Below are positions 10,832 through 18,931 of a stretch of DNA of 64,000 nt, in pieces. The stretch spans positions 78,501 through 142,500 of the forward strand of contig NZ_CP015381.1 of assembly GCF_001854245.1 (NCBI RefSeq). The letters run 5' to 3'. The DNA is from Desulfococcus multivorans (lineage in GTDB: Bacteria; Desulfobacterota; Desulfobacteria; Desulfobacterales; Desulfococcaceae). The stretch's first letter is position 1; every line of letters begins with the position of its first letter. The notes below the pieces were generated by a model. It saw only the letters and a program-made list of their open reading frames with translations, was not told where the DNA came from and did not search any database. The translations under genes and the position numbers were made by a program.

Positions 10832-11263
10832 TCACTGAATGGGGTATTTTTTTTGAAGCGCCTCCCTTTCCGCAACCAGATCTTTTATCAGCGCGGACAA
10901 GGTCCATTCGATTGAACTTTCCGTGAGTGCGGCCCAGAGCGCTCTCGGCTGCCCGAGCCGCCGATATCCCATCATAACATCACCGAGTTCATTTTCCGTC
11001 AGCCCCGATAGAATTACCGTCCGGTCAAGTTCCGATGCCTCTCCATGCCCTGTTCCGTCGGGCATGTCGACAACCTCCCCGAGGGTCGCGGACGCCTGTC
11101 CGGCCCCGGCCGAAATCACGGATATATCATTCATACCCAGCTCTGCCGTCATTTTTCTGAAATCATTCTGATCGGCAGGAGAAAATCCACAAACAATGAT
11201 TTTTCTTGGGCCGAACATACGTTCGTCGGAGTTGCCCACCGCTTGAAAAGTGCCGTCACTCAC
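10832..11263 (-). CDS. DUF3783-type protein
   Basis: A 143-residue cytoplasmic protein. The C-terminal half (VILSGLTENELGDVMMGYRR, then ALWAALTESSIEWTLSALIKDL) resembles the DUF3783 domain found in anaerobes; its function is unknown. The GTG at 11263 is preceded by AGGAGGG at 6-base spacing, whereas the ATG 96 bases further upstream has no ribosome-binding site, so I chose the GTG. A perfect TTGTGG-N6-CCACAA palindrome lies 131 bases upstream of this start. It converges with the coiled-coil gene. Confidence 0.75.
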   Translation of the reverse strand: MSDGTFQAVGNSDERMFGPRKIIVCGFSPADQNDFRKMTAELGMNDISVISAGAGQASATLGEVVDMPDGTGHGEASELDRTVILSGLTENELGDVMMGYRRLGQPRALWAALTESSIEWTLSALIKDLVAEREALQKKYPIQ

Positions 11264-11393
11264 GTCGTCCCTCCTGACTATAGCTTTAAAGGTTAGCGGT
11301 TGAGTGCCGAAAGGGGAGACTCGAAACATGCCGTTTCCGCGCTTACCTCTTTCGGACATCAATAAAATAAAGTGGTTAAATAGGAAAAAGTTG

Positions 11394-11411
11394 TTGTGGC
11401 GTTGACCACAA
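11394..11411. promoter_or_regulatory. CRP/FNR-type palindrome TTGTGG-N6-CCACAA
   Basis: A perfect 18-base inverted repeat with the TGTG-N8-CACA geometry of CRP/FNR-superfamily sites. It lies upstream of the DUF3783 gene. A second site with the same TGTGG half-site is at 14691-14706. The rest of 11264-11629 is strikingly AT-rich for this genome and contains no gene. Confidence 0.45.
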
Positions 11412-11629
11412 AACGCTATTCATAAAGTTAATTCATTGAATTCAAACAGAACAACCTATTTTAAAAATTTATCACAAATTCAGATTAATAAAATTAATTC
11501 AAATGGTTAATGGATTAAGTTTTGTTGTAGGGTTAAGCGGTACTGAAAACTCACTGCTCAAAGGGCGCTGTCGTCTCCTGACATCATCTCTTTAGGGTCG
11601 ACATTGTAAACGTTACTAATAAAAGGGTG

Positions 11630-12736
11630 TTATATTTTCACGAGATTGTATTGACGGGTTCCAAGGCCGATCTCTTCGGCGTAGGCCAACTGGATAGGCC
11701 AATCCACATTGGGGTACAGGCCTTTGAATTTGTCTTCCCCAGCCTTATGGTGGGTGGTAAGACTTGAGCCGGGAAGGGCGTTTTCCCGATTCACGAGATC
11801 CGCCGAAGCCTGATCGATGGCTACGGGATCCCGGGCGGCCAGGATACCGATATCGCGAACGATGGGCGTATCGTTGTGATCGCAGCAGTCGCAGGCCGGC
11901 GATACGCTCGTAATGAAATTGAGGAACAGGGATTTCTGGGCCTTATGTTTGAGTACCCCTTCGGTGTATTCCACCATGTTTTCGAGGAAAACAGGGATGG
12001 CCTGGTCCCATTGGATGGCGATGGCACTGTTGGGGCAGATGAGAATGCATTCGCCGCAACCGATACACTTGCTTTCGTCAAGAACGGCCTTGTCATCCAC
12101 TATCGTGAGGGCGCCCTGGGAGCAGTGTTCGGTGCAGTCGCCGCAGCCAACGCATTTGTCCTCGGAGATCTGCGGGGAAACAGTGGAATGCTGGGCTAAT
12201 TTTCCCCGACGGGAAGCACATCCCATGCCGATGTTCTTGATGGCGCCGCCGAACCCGGCAAGCTCGTGCCCCTTGAAATGGGCTACCGATATCAGTGCAT
12301 CGGCCTGGGCGATCTCGTTGGCAACAAACACCTCAGTGAAACGTTTGCGGTTGATGGCGACTGCTGTTTCGCTCTTTCCCCGGAGACCGTCTGCGATAAT
12401 CAGCGGTGCGTCGACCACCGCATAGGAAAAACCGTTGCGGACGGCGGTGTTGAGGTGGTCTGCGGCGTTGCCGCGGGTTCCGGCGTAAAGGGTGTTGGCG
12501 TCGGTCAAAAAGGGATTGCCGCCATGCGCTTTTACCGCCTCGACGATGCGGCGAAGGAATACGGGTCGAATAAAGGCGGTATTACCCATTTCCCCGAAAT
12601 GGAGTTTCACGGCTACGATATCCCGCCTCGAAAAGATCCTGGCGATCCCGGCCGCTTCCATCAATCGACCTAACTTGGCATAAAGGTTTTCTTTCGGGTT
12701 GGCTCTCAGATCCATGAAGTGGACCGTGCTTGTCAT
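11630..12736 (-). CDS. DUF362-domain protein with two [4Fe-4S] clusters
   Basis: A 368-residue iron-sulfur protein. The N-terminal ~185 residues are the DUF362 fold (VAVKLHFGEMGN, HFKGHELAGFGGAIKNIGMG). Two ferredoxin motifs follow: CVGCGDCTEHC and CIGCGECILIC near residues 195-235. A C-terminal CDCCDH could bind another metal. Start 12736 has AGGGAGG 6 bases upstream. The gene begins 15 bases after the stop of the double-rubredoxin membrane protein, so both are in one operon and probably form an electron-transfer pair. Exact role unknown. Confidence 0.88.
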   Translation of the reverse strand: MTSTVHFMDLRANPKENLYAKLGRLMEAAGIARIFSRRDIVAVKLHFGEMGNTAFIRPVFLRRIVEAVKAHGGNPFLTDANTLYAGTRGNAADHLNTAVRNGFSYAVVDAPLIIADGLRGKSETAVAINRKRFTEVFVANEIAQADALISVAHFKGHELAGFGGAIKNIGMGCASRRGKLAQHSTVSPQISEDKCVGCGDCTEHCSQGALTIVDDKAVLDESKCIGCGECILICPNSAIAIQWDQAIPVFLENMVEYTEGVLKHKAQKSLFLNFITSVSPACDCCDHNDTPIVRDIGILAARDPVAIDQASADLVNRENALPGSSLTTHHKAGEDKFKGLYPNVDWPIQLAYAEEIGLGTRQYNLVKI

Positions 12737-12751
12737 GGTTGACCTCCCTAT

Positions 12752-13597
12752 CTAGTCCCTGAACACTAATTTCCCGCCGATCAGCCCGGCAACCGCGGCG
12801 GCGAAAAGCATGATGAGGTTGACCAGGATGAAACTTCCCGGCTTGTGCTGGACAACGGCCGGATCGATCCACCACCAGACGATCACTGCGGCCGCGGAGA
12901 CCGTCACGACCGCCGCGGCGACAATTTTGGCGATGAAGCGGTTGCCGGGGAATCCTTTATAGCGTTTCTGCCATTCCACATAGCCCGAATAGAGCACGAT
13001 GGGCATGGTAAGAACCACGAAGATCATGTTGCACTGGGCCGCAATCTCGAGTGCCCGGCAGTCGAATGCGGCTGCCAGCATGACGAACAGGACGGAAAAG
13101 GGAATGACGCCGTTGGGGATGTGGACGGAAACCGGATGCACATGGTGTTTCAGTATCTGGGCGATGACCCGGTGGTGCAGGCGGGCCTTGAAAGACGCGG
13201 GCTCGGGGCCCAGGTCTACCGACCGGGGATCTGTCGCGGAACCGCCATGGCGAGGCGCCTCTGGAATCTTGGGTTTTCCTGGCTGGGAGGCTCCGGCGGT
13301 CGTTTCGCCGATGCGATTGAACAGGCTCTGATCGGCGCCGCAGACCGGGCATTCCGCCGGCGGATTGTCGCCGTCGTCCAGGGTTCCGCAAACGGTGCAC
13401 TCCCATTTGCCGTTCACTGCGCTCGTTGTCGCATCGGTCGACGGGGCCGGGATTGTCGGCTCCGGCGCCATCGAATCGATCGCCGCTTCCTTAACCTCTT
13501 CGAACATGCTTTTGTCGGCGCCGCAAACCGGACACGTATCCGGGGGCTCATCTCCCACATGAATATACCCGCATACCGTGCAGACCCACTTCTTCAT
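12752..13597 (-). CDS. Double rubredoxin-like domain fused to a DUF2231-type membrane domain
   Basis: A 281-residue protein. Two short rubredoxin-like domains lie at residues ~1-35 and ~63-95, each with paired CTVCG and CPVCGA metal-binding motifs. A linker leads to a region with four hydrophobic helices (from ~150 on), starting HPVSVHIPNGVIPFSVLFVM, which resembles DUF2231 membrane proteins. The start 13597 (MKKWVCTVCGY) has an AGGAG box; the frame extends upstream without one. It is followed at 15 bases by the DUF362 protein. Likely carries electrons at the membrane; partner unknown. Confidence 0.85.
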   Translation of the reverse strand: MKKWVCTVCGYIHVGDEPPDTCPVCGADKSMFEEVKEAAIDSMAPEPTIPAPSTDATTSAVNGKWECTVCGTLDDGDNPPAECPVCGADQSLFNRIGETTAGASQPGKPKIPEAPRHGGSATDPRSVDLGPEPASFKARLHHRVIAQILKHHVHPVSVHIPNGVIPFSVLFVMLAAAFDCRALEIAAQCNMIFVVLTMPIVLYSGYVEWQKRYKGFPGNRFIAKIVAAAVVTVSAAAVIVWWWIDPAVVQHKPGSFILVNLIMLFAAAVAGLIGGKLVFRD

Positions 13598-13977
13598 GAT
13601 GTAGCTCTCCTGTCTCAATTTAAATATCGCGGTCAATGATTGGCGCAATCGTAACAAGTCGCTTCAGCAAAATTTTGACACGCCTGCAACGATTATATTT
13701 TGGGTCAACAGCATTATAATGTGGTCATAACAATAAATTGTGATTTTTTGCGAGACCGTGAATGATCCAAAATTCTATAACTCATATCCGATAAAGCGAG
13801 GATTCTCAAGAGCTTTTTAGGCGAGGGGATTCGGCGGGAGCTGTGTGTCGAATCGCGTGATGATGTTTCGGGCCGGGCATCGCCTTTGAGGCGATGCCGT
13901 TGGGTTGATATGTCACGGGGTTTTTAGAGGACGCGAAAGGCCTACGCTTTGTTGCGAAGCATAGCCTCGGTCGGGGC
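13598..13977. other. Intergenic stretch with a strong hairpin
   Basis: No gene is visible. GGCATCGCC (13876-13884) and GGCGATGCC (13890-13898) form a perfect 9-bp stem with a 5-base loop but no U-run on either strand, so it is not a standard terminator. TGTGGTCATAAC at 13720-13731, 123 bases before the rubredoxin gene, matches 11 of 12 bases of half of the palindrome at 14691. Confidence 0.5.
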
Positions 13978-14361
13978 TCAATCTGAGTAGCCGCTGCCTA
14001 CGATGAGGTTGCCGCCGGTCTTCCTGACATAGGAATGCTTCATCGCACCCTGCCATTCATAGTCGACCCAGATGCCTTCGGGGGTTGCCTTGATGATGGC
14101 ATTGTAAACCGGCTCGGCTTTTTCCTTGAGACTCTGGCCGGTCAGGGAGGGATGGACGATCAGATTGCCGTTTTCTTCCATGATGAAGACATAAGGCTCG
14201 TAATCATTGGCCTTGAAATCCGCAGCTGCTTTTCCACCGTCGATGGCGGCCACAATGCCGTCGACATTCTTTTGAATCGCTTCCTTGTCGGCGGCGAAGA
14301 CAGTGATGGAGAGGCATAAGCCGAACACGAATACCATGGCCGGAAGTGCAAATTTTTTCAT
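13978..14361 (-). CDS. Secreted single-Cache-domain protein
   Basis: A 127-residue protein with a cleavable signal peptide (MKKFALPAMVFVFGLCLSIT...VFAA). The mature part resembles a single Cache (sCache_2-like) sensor domain: PYVFIMEENGNLIVHPSLTG, then GIWVDYEWQGAMKHSYVRKT. Such domains bind small ligands outside the membrane, normally as part of chemoreceptors or kinases; here the domain is free, so it may be a periplasmic ligand-binding or c-type accessory protein. AAAGGAG lies 8 bases before ATG. It stands alone upstream of a long palindrome-rich intergenic region. Confidence 0.85.
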   Translation of the reverse strand: MKKFALPAMVFVFGLCLSITVFAADKEAIQKNVDGIVAAIDGGKAAADFKANDYEPYVFIMEENGNLIVHPSLTGQSLKEKAEPVYNAIIKATPEGIWVDYEWQGAMKHSYVRKTGGNLIVGSGYSD

Positions 14362-14582
14362 TCCTGAACTCCTTTGCTTAAAAAAAAGTGATGGGAATGC
14401 TTCGATAATTGCCTTTCACGAAAACCTCGGCAGGGCCTTACAATTTCACCTCCTTTCCGTTGAGGGTCGAACGCTGATGGGTGAACCGCCGTATTGTGGT
14501 TTTGACATTGCAACAGAAGGCCCGAGGATCGCGTTTGAGGGAGGATTAGACGAAAATTGCGGCTTTCGCTTTTTGGGCCTGA

Positions 14583-14603
14583 ACAATATTTAGTGAATAT
14601 TGT
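14583..14603. promoter_or_regulatory. Perfect inverted repeat ACAATATT-N5-AATATTGT
   Basis: Eight-base arms with a 5-base spacer in an AT-rich stretch 220 bases upstream of the Cache-domain gene. Possible operator; unassigned. Confidence 0.4.
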
Positions 14604-14690
14604 CTATTTAAAAAATATGAAATTCACTTAACACAACCTTATAATTTATGTCAAGGTATAATGCCAAAGCGTTCGCAAAAAGTCAGAAGC

Positions 14691-14717
14691 TGTGGTTATA
14701 ACCACATTATGATGTGG
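14691..14717. promoter_or_regulatory. Overlapping palindromes, CRP/FNR-like
   Basis: TGTGGTTATAACCACA (14691-14706) is a perfect 16-base palindrome. It overlaps CCACAT-TATG-ATGTGG (14702-14717), another perfect inverted repeat. The geometry TGTG-N8-CACA is that of CRP/FNR-family sites. It lies in the 705-base gap 14362-15066, which has no credible gene and also holds two dispersed-repeat copies. Confidence 0.45.
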
Positions 14718-14777
14718 TTGATCAAGAATACAGTCGCTATATTTTGTGTTCAAATCGTGCTGAAGCGACGTTTTACG

Positions 14778-14955
14778 AACTCGACTTTCGACTTTCACAG
14801 GCCGTATCTATCCGGTCACCATATTGAAAACCGAAAGTTAAGGCTGAAGGTTGGAGGAATGTCCCCGTAACAAACGGGAGTGCTTATCCCCCTTCAGTCT
14901 TCAGCCTTCGGCCTTCAGTCTCTATCCGGTCACCATCATGAAAGTCGAAAGTTGA
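14778..14955. repeat. Dispersed palindromic repeat, composite of two copies
   Basis: First copy 14778-14842: CGACTTTCGACTTTCACAGG ... CCGAAAGTTAAG. Second, partial copy 14922-14955: CTATCCGGTCACCATCATGA then AAGTCGAAAGTTGAG. Between them lies a CTTCAGTCTTCAGCCTTCGG-type segment that recurs in the copy near 56130. Same family as the repeats at 18660, 31828, 56066, 58323 and 62503. Confidence 0.8.
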
Positions 14956-15066
14956 GTTGCGAATATATCGAGGTCGGAAAAGGGGTGGCCGTGGGTCGGG
15001 TCCAGACCTGAGTCCAAGCGCGAATATTACGATATCCGCGATGCACGATTCATGTTGTTGCGGCAC

Positions 15067-16635
15067 TTATTCTCTGAAGTGGCAGCCCTTGTTCTGGTTG
15101 TTTTCCCATGCGGCGAAAGTAACGATGATGGCGTTTCGCACCATGTTGCGAAGACCGATCAGGCTGTCGTTGACCCGGGTGACGCGGTAGAAGTGTTCGA
15201 TCTCCACCTCGAGGCTGCGGAGTTCGCGGATGGCCCGCTTGAGGCGCTGGGAATTTCTCACCAGGCCTACGTAATTCCACATGATATGGCGGATGTAGCT
15301 CATATCCTGGGCGATAAGGGCGGGGTCGGCCGCTATGGATCCCTCATCGCACCATGGGGGGATATCGCCGGCGTGGACAAGATAAGGGTTTTCCCGGTGC
15401 TTCAGGATATGTCGAGCGGTCCGGCTTCCCCAGACCAGGCCTTCCAGAAGGGATGTGCTGGCCAGGCGGTTGGCGCCGTGGACGCCGGTGCACGCCGTTT
15501 CTCCGGCAGCGTAAAGATGCCCGATGGTGCTTCTGCCCCATATATCCACCCAGATGCCGCCGCAGAAATAATGGGCCGCGGGCACTACCGGCACGAGATC
15601 CTTCGAGATGTCGATGCCGTATTGGAGGCAGGATCGACGGATATTGGGAAAATGTGATTTAATTCGACGGGCGGGAATATAAGAGCAGAGGTCCAGATAG
15701 ACGTTGGGTACGTCGTGTTTGATCATCTCTTCATGGATGCTGCGCGCGACGATGTCCCGGGGCGCCAGATCCTTCCATTCCGGGGCGTAATGTTGCATAA
15801 AAGGGGTGCCGTCGGCATGGACGAGGCGGGCGCCTTCCCCGCGTACGGCCTCGGAGATGAGGAGGTGAGGCGCCCGGCTTTGGTAGAAGGTGGTCGGATG
15901 AAACTGGATGAACTCGGCGTTGATGATTCGGGCCCCGGCCCGATTGGCCATGGCGATCCCGTCCCCCCGGGCGCCCGCGGGATTGGTGGTTCGGAGAAAC
16001 AGCTGCCCTACCCCGCCGGTGGCGAGAAGGGTCTTTTTCGCCGTGCATAGGACAACCCGTCCGGACTCCTGGTCGAAGAGATAGGCGCCGATGCAGGCCA
16101 GAGGCTCATAGACCGCCAAACGGTTCAATGAGTGATGCGATGGGGTCAAAATGTCGATGGCCGTATGAGCGGCGAGCAGTTGGATGTTGGGGTGCGTTCC
16201 GACGGCCCGGATCAGCGCGATTTGAATGGCCTTTCCCGTGGCGTCGGTGGCATGTACGATGCGGGGGATGGCATGCCCCCCCTCCCGGGCCAGAGAGAGA
16301 GCCCCGCTGTTGTCGTGGTCGAACGCAACGCCCAGTTTTTCGATAAGGATGCTTTTGACGAGTTCCGGACCCTCATCCCCCAGGATCGTGACGGCCTCGG
16401 CGTTGCAATGTCCGGCGCCGGCACGCATGACGTCCTCCGCGAGCATCGCCGTCGAGTCGTTCTCTCCTCGATAGATGATACCGCCCTGGGCGTAATAGGT
16501 GTTCGATTCGTGCGGATCCCTGGATCGCGTGACAACCGTCACCGCCAGGCCGGCCTCGGCCAGAAGAAGCGCCGCCGTGGCCCCCGCTATCCCGCTGCCG
16601 ATGATCAGTACATCGCTCTCATAATGGGTCGTCAT
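15067..16635 (-). CDS. nadB: L-aspartate oxidase
   Basis: A 522-residue FAD enzyme that oxidises L-aspartate to iminoaspartate, the first step of de novo NAD synthesis. The N-terminal FAD-binding motif is IIGSGIAGATAALLLAEAGL (~11-30), followed by YYAQGGI; later HPTTFYQ, the conserved catalytic-region ARG motif (SEAVRGEGARLV), and GRSTIGHLYAAGETACTGVHG in the FAD domain. Anaerobes use fumarate or other acceptors instead of oxygen. It starts 9 bases after nadA ends and is the last gene of nadC-nadA-nadB. Confidence 0.95.
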   Translation of the reverse strand: MTTHYESDVLIIGSGIAGATAALLLAEAGLAVTVVTRSRDPHESNTYYAQGGIIYRGENDSTAMLAEDVMRAGAGHCNAEAVTILGDEGPELVKSILIEKLGVAFDHDNSGALSLAREGGHAIPRIVHATDATGKAIQIALIRAVGTHPNIQLLAAHTAIDILTPSHHSLNRLAVYEPLACIGAYLFDQESGRVVLCTAKKTLLATGGVGQLFLRTTNPAGARGDGIAMANRAGARIINAEFIQFHPTTFYQSRAPHLLISEAVRGEGARLVHADGTPFMQHYAPEWKDLAPRDIVARSIHEEMIKHDVPNVYLDLCSYIPARRIKSHFPNIRRSCLQYGIDISKDLVPVVPAAHYFCGGIWVDIWGRSTIGHLYAAGETACTGVHGANRLASTSLLEGLVWGSRTARHILKHRENPYLVHAGDIPPWCDEGSIAADPALIAQDMSYIRHIMWNYVGLVRNSQRLKRAIRELRSLEVEIEHFYRVTRVNDSLIGLRNMVRNAIIVTFAAWENNQNKGCHFRE

Positions 16636-16644
16636 CTCGGCCGC

Positions 16645-17682
16645 CTATCCTATTGTCAGCATCCGCTCGACGGCGCGAGCCGCGCGTTTGCGGATGTCCT
16701 CGGGGACCTCGACGATATACCGATTGTATTTGAGGGCGTCACGGGTGTTCTCGAGGGTTATGAGCGCCATGTGGGGGCAGCGGATACGGCATAGGGGCAG
16801 GATTTCCTTGTCCGGAAAGGCTGCGGCCACGTTCTCGCCCATGGCCGACTCGGTGAGGAGCAGATAGCGCGACGCCGTCGTTTCCTCGACATACCGGATC
16901 ATGGCCGAAGTGCTGCCGGCGAAATCCGACGCATCGACGACCTCGGGGCTGCATTCGGGGTGGGCCAGCACCACAACGTCGGGATAATCCGCCCTTACCC
17001 GGGCGATATCCGCCGGCGTGAACTGCTCGTGGACCTCGCACCGGGCATCCCAGACGATCATATTCCCATCCCGCGTCGGCGGTTCCGTCCGGGACCGCTC
17101 TACACGCGGCGGAAAGATAATTTGTTTTCGGCTCCGGCGGGCCACGTTCCGCCCCAGATACTCGTCCGGCAAAAAGATGACGGTGTCCGAATCCAGGGCT
17201 TCCACCACTTTGGCGGCGTTTCCGGAGGTGCAGCAGACGTCGCACTCGGCCTTGACCTCGGCGTAGGTGTTGATATAGGTCACCACGGGTACACCGGGGT
17301 GCCGGGCCTTCAATTGTCTGACATCCTCGGCTGTAATGCCTGCGGCGAGAGAGCATCCCGCCTTTTCCGCCGGGATGAGGACGGTCTTGTCGGGGCTCAG
17401 GATCTTGGCGGTCTCCGCCATGAATTCGACGCCGCAAAAAACGATGACCTCGCAGTCGGTTCCCGCCGCCTTTCGACTCAGTTCCAGGGAATCTCCGGTA
17501 TAATCCGCGACGCTATAGTACAGGTCGGGCGACATATAGTTGTGGGCCAGGATCACGGCGTTTTTTTCCTTTTTGAGCCGGAGGATCTCGCAGGCCAGTT
17601 CGGCCTTGTGTTTCAACTCGGGTTCGGTCGCCCTGTCCCGCAGGTATTTCTTCATTTTTGACGTCATTTCCTCGATATTCAT
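16645..17682 (-). CDS. nadA: Quinolinate synthase
   Basis: A 345-residue [4Fe-4S] enzyme that condenses iminoaspartate with dihydroxyacetone phosphate to quinolinate. ILAHNYMSPDLYYSVADYTG is the N-terminal signature. Three cluster-ligand cysteines are recognisable in CGVEFMAETAKILSPDK, CDVCCTSGNA and HPECSPEVVD. It lies between nadC (22 bases upstream) and nadB (9 bases downstream), so all three NAD-synthesis steps are co-expressed. Confidence 0.96.
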   Translation of the reverse strand: MNIEEMTSKMKKYLRDRATEPELKHKAELACEILRLKKEKNAVILAHNYMSPDLYYSVADYTGDSLELSRKAAGTDCEVIVFCGVEFMAETAKILSPDKTVLIPAEKAGCSLAAGITAEDVRQLKARHPGVPVVTYINTYAEVKAECDVCCTSGNAAKVVEALDSDTVIFLPDEYLGRNVARRSRKQIIFPPRVERSRTEPPTRDGNMIVWDARCEVHEQFTPADIARVRADYPDVVVLAHPECSPEVVDASDFAGSTSAMIRYVEETTASRYLLLTESAMGENVAAAFPDKEILPLCRIRCPHMALITLENTRDALKYNRYIVEVPEDIRKRAARAVERMLTIG

Positions 17683-17704
17683 GATCTTCTCTTTCAGTCC
17701 CGGG

Positions 17705-18592
17705 TTACGGATGTATCGGTGGGATGTTCCGGATCAGCAGGCTGATGTCCAGAGCTTTGGCCGAATGGGTCAGCATGCCGACGGAGATGCAGTCGACCCC
17801 GGTGGCGGCAATGTCTTTCACAGTGTCCGGCGTTACGTTCCCGGACGCCTCCAGCGGCACGCGACCGGCCGCGATACGCACCGCCGTCCGCATCTGGTCC
17901 GGGGTCATATTGTCCAGCATGATCCGGTCCGGGAGGAGGGCCAGCGCCTCTTGAAGTTCGGTCAAATCCTTGACCTCGACCTCGATGGGCCGTTTTCGAT
18001 CGTCCGCCGCGCGTACGCCCGCTACGGCACGGGTGATGGAGCCGGCTGCCGTGATGTGGTTGTCTTTGATGAGGGCCATATCGTACAAACCGAACCGGTG
18101 GTTCCGCCCGCCACCCAGCCGGACCGCCCATTTGTCGAAAAGGCGCAGCCCCGGGGCCGTCTTTCGCGTGTCGAGGATGACGGCCGAGGTGCCCTTGACC
18201 GCCTCCGTGAAGCGGTGCGTGAGGGTTGCGATGCCCGACATTCGCTGGAGAAAATTGAGGGCCGTCCGTTCGCCGCTCAGAATCGCCCGTCCGGAGCCCC
18301 TCACCTCCGCGATGATCTGACCCGCCCTCACCGTTTCGCCGTCGGAGATGCGGGCGTCGAAGGTCACGGTATCGTCCAGGAGAGAGAATGTGAGGCCGGC
18401 CACTGCCAGGCCGGCGACGACGCCCGCCTCCTTGGCGGTGAACGTGCCGGTAAAGGCCGCTTCCGGCGGCACCGTGCCGAGAGTGGTGATATCCCCGTCG
18501 CCCATATCCTCCGACAGTGCGGCCAGGACCACGGCCGCCGCACCTTCGGGCATCGGCTCCGGGGAGATACCGGAGATATGTATGTCGGTCAT
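17705..18592 (-). CDS. nadC: Nicotinate-nucleotide pyrophosphorylase (quinolinate phosphoribosyltransferase)
   Basis: A 295-residue enzyme converting quinolinate and PRPP to nicotinate mononucleotide. Signature motifs are EDMGDGDIT near the N-terminus, FLQRMSGIAT, ILDTRKTAPGLRLFDKWAV, and GGGRNHRFGLYDMALIKDNH. The ATG at 18592 (MTDIHISG) is preferred over an in-frame TTG 45 bases upstream; neither has a strong ribosome-binding site, so the start is uncertain. First gene of the nadCAB operon. Confidence 0.94.
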   Translation of the reverse strand: MTDIHISGISPEPMPEGAAAVVLAALSEDMGDGDITTLGTVPPEAAFTGTFTAKEAGVVAGLAVAGLTFSLLDDTVTFDARISDGETVRAGQIIAEVRGSGRAILSGERTALNFLQRMSGIATLTHRFTEAVKGTSAVILDTRKTAPGLRLFDKWAVRLGGGRNHRFGLYDMALIKDNHITAAGSITRAVAGVRAADDRKRPIEVEVKDLTELQEALALLPDRIMLDNMTPDQMRTAVRIAAGRVPLEASGNVTPDTVKDIAATGVDCISVGMLTHSAKALDISLLIRNIPPIHP

Positions 18593-18659
18593 GTTGGTAT
18601 GTCTCGTTCGGGTGGTTGTCTGCAAATCGTCATTCAACTTTTATTGAATACTTACTTAC

Positions 18660-18746
18660 TCAACCTTCGACGTTCATGATGGTAACCGGATAAAGGTGCG
18701 CGGGGCCTATCCTCCCGGCACCGGCCTTTGAAAGTCGAAAGTTAAG
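18660..18746. repeat. Dispersed palindromic repeat, full copy
   Basis: Begins TCAACCTTCGACGTTCATGA and ends TTGAAAGTCGAAAGTTAAG, with GGTAACCGGATAAAGGTGC and CCCGGCACCGGCC inside. About 87 bases, upstream of nadC. The rest of 18593-18931 shows no gene. Confidence 0.85.
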
Positions 18747-18931
18747 TTACTTATACAATCGATTCAGCACAATGTTAAGAGGGGATTTGAATTTTATATG
18801 ATCTTACTGCCGATTCGGCGCCGTGGAAAGAAAAAAAGCAATCGCCGGCGATTGGGAAACAGCCGGCGACAAACCGATGGAAACGACATGCGGGGAGGGG
18901 TAAAGGTTCAGGTGTCGTTCTTCGGAGGCGC

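Noticed and set aside
13876..13898. Strong hairpin as a transcription terminator
   Set aside because: No U-run follows on either strand, so it was listed only as a hairpin.
14661..14870. A 69-codon frame in the Cache-nadB gap
   Set aside because: It runs through the CRP-like palindromes and a dispersed repeat, which explains the apparent coding; no ribosome-binding site.
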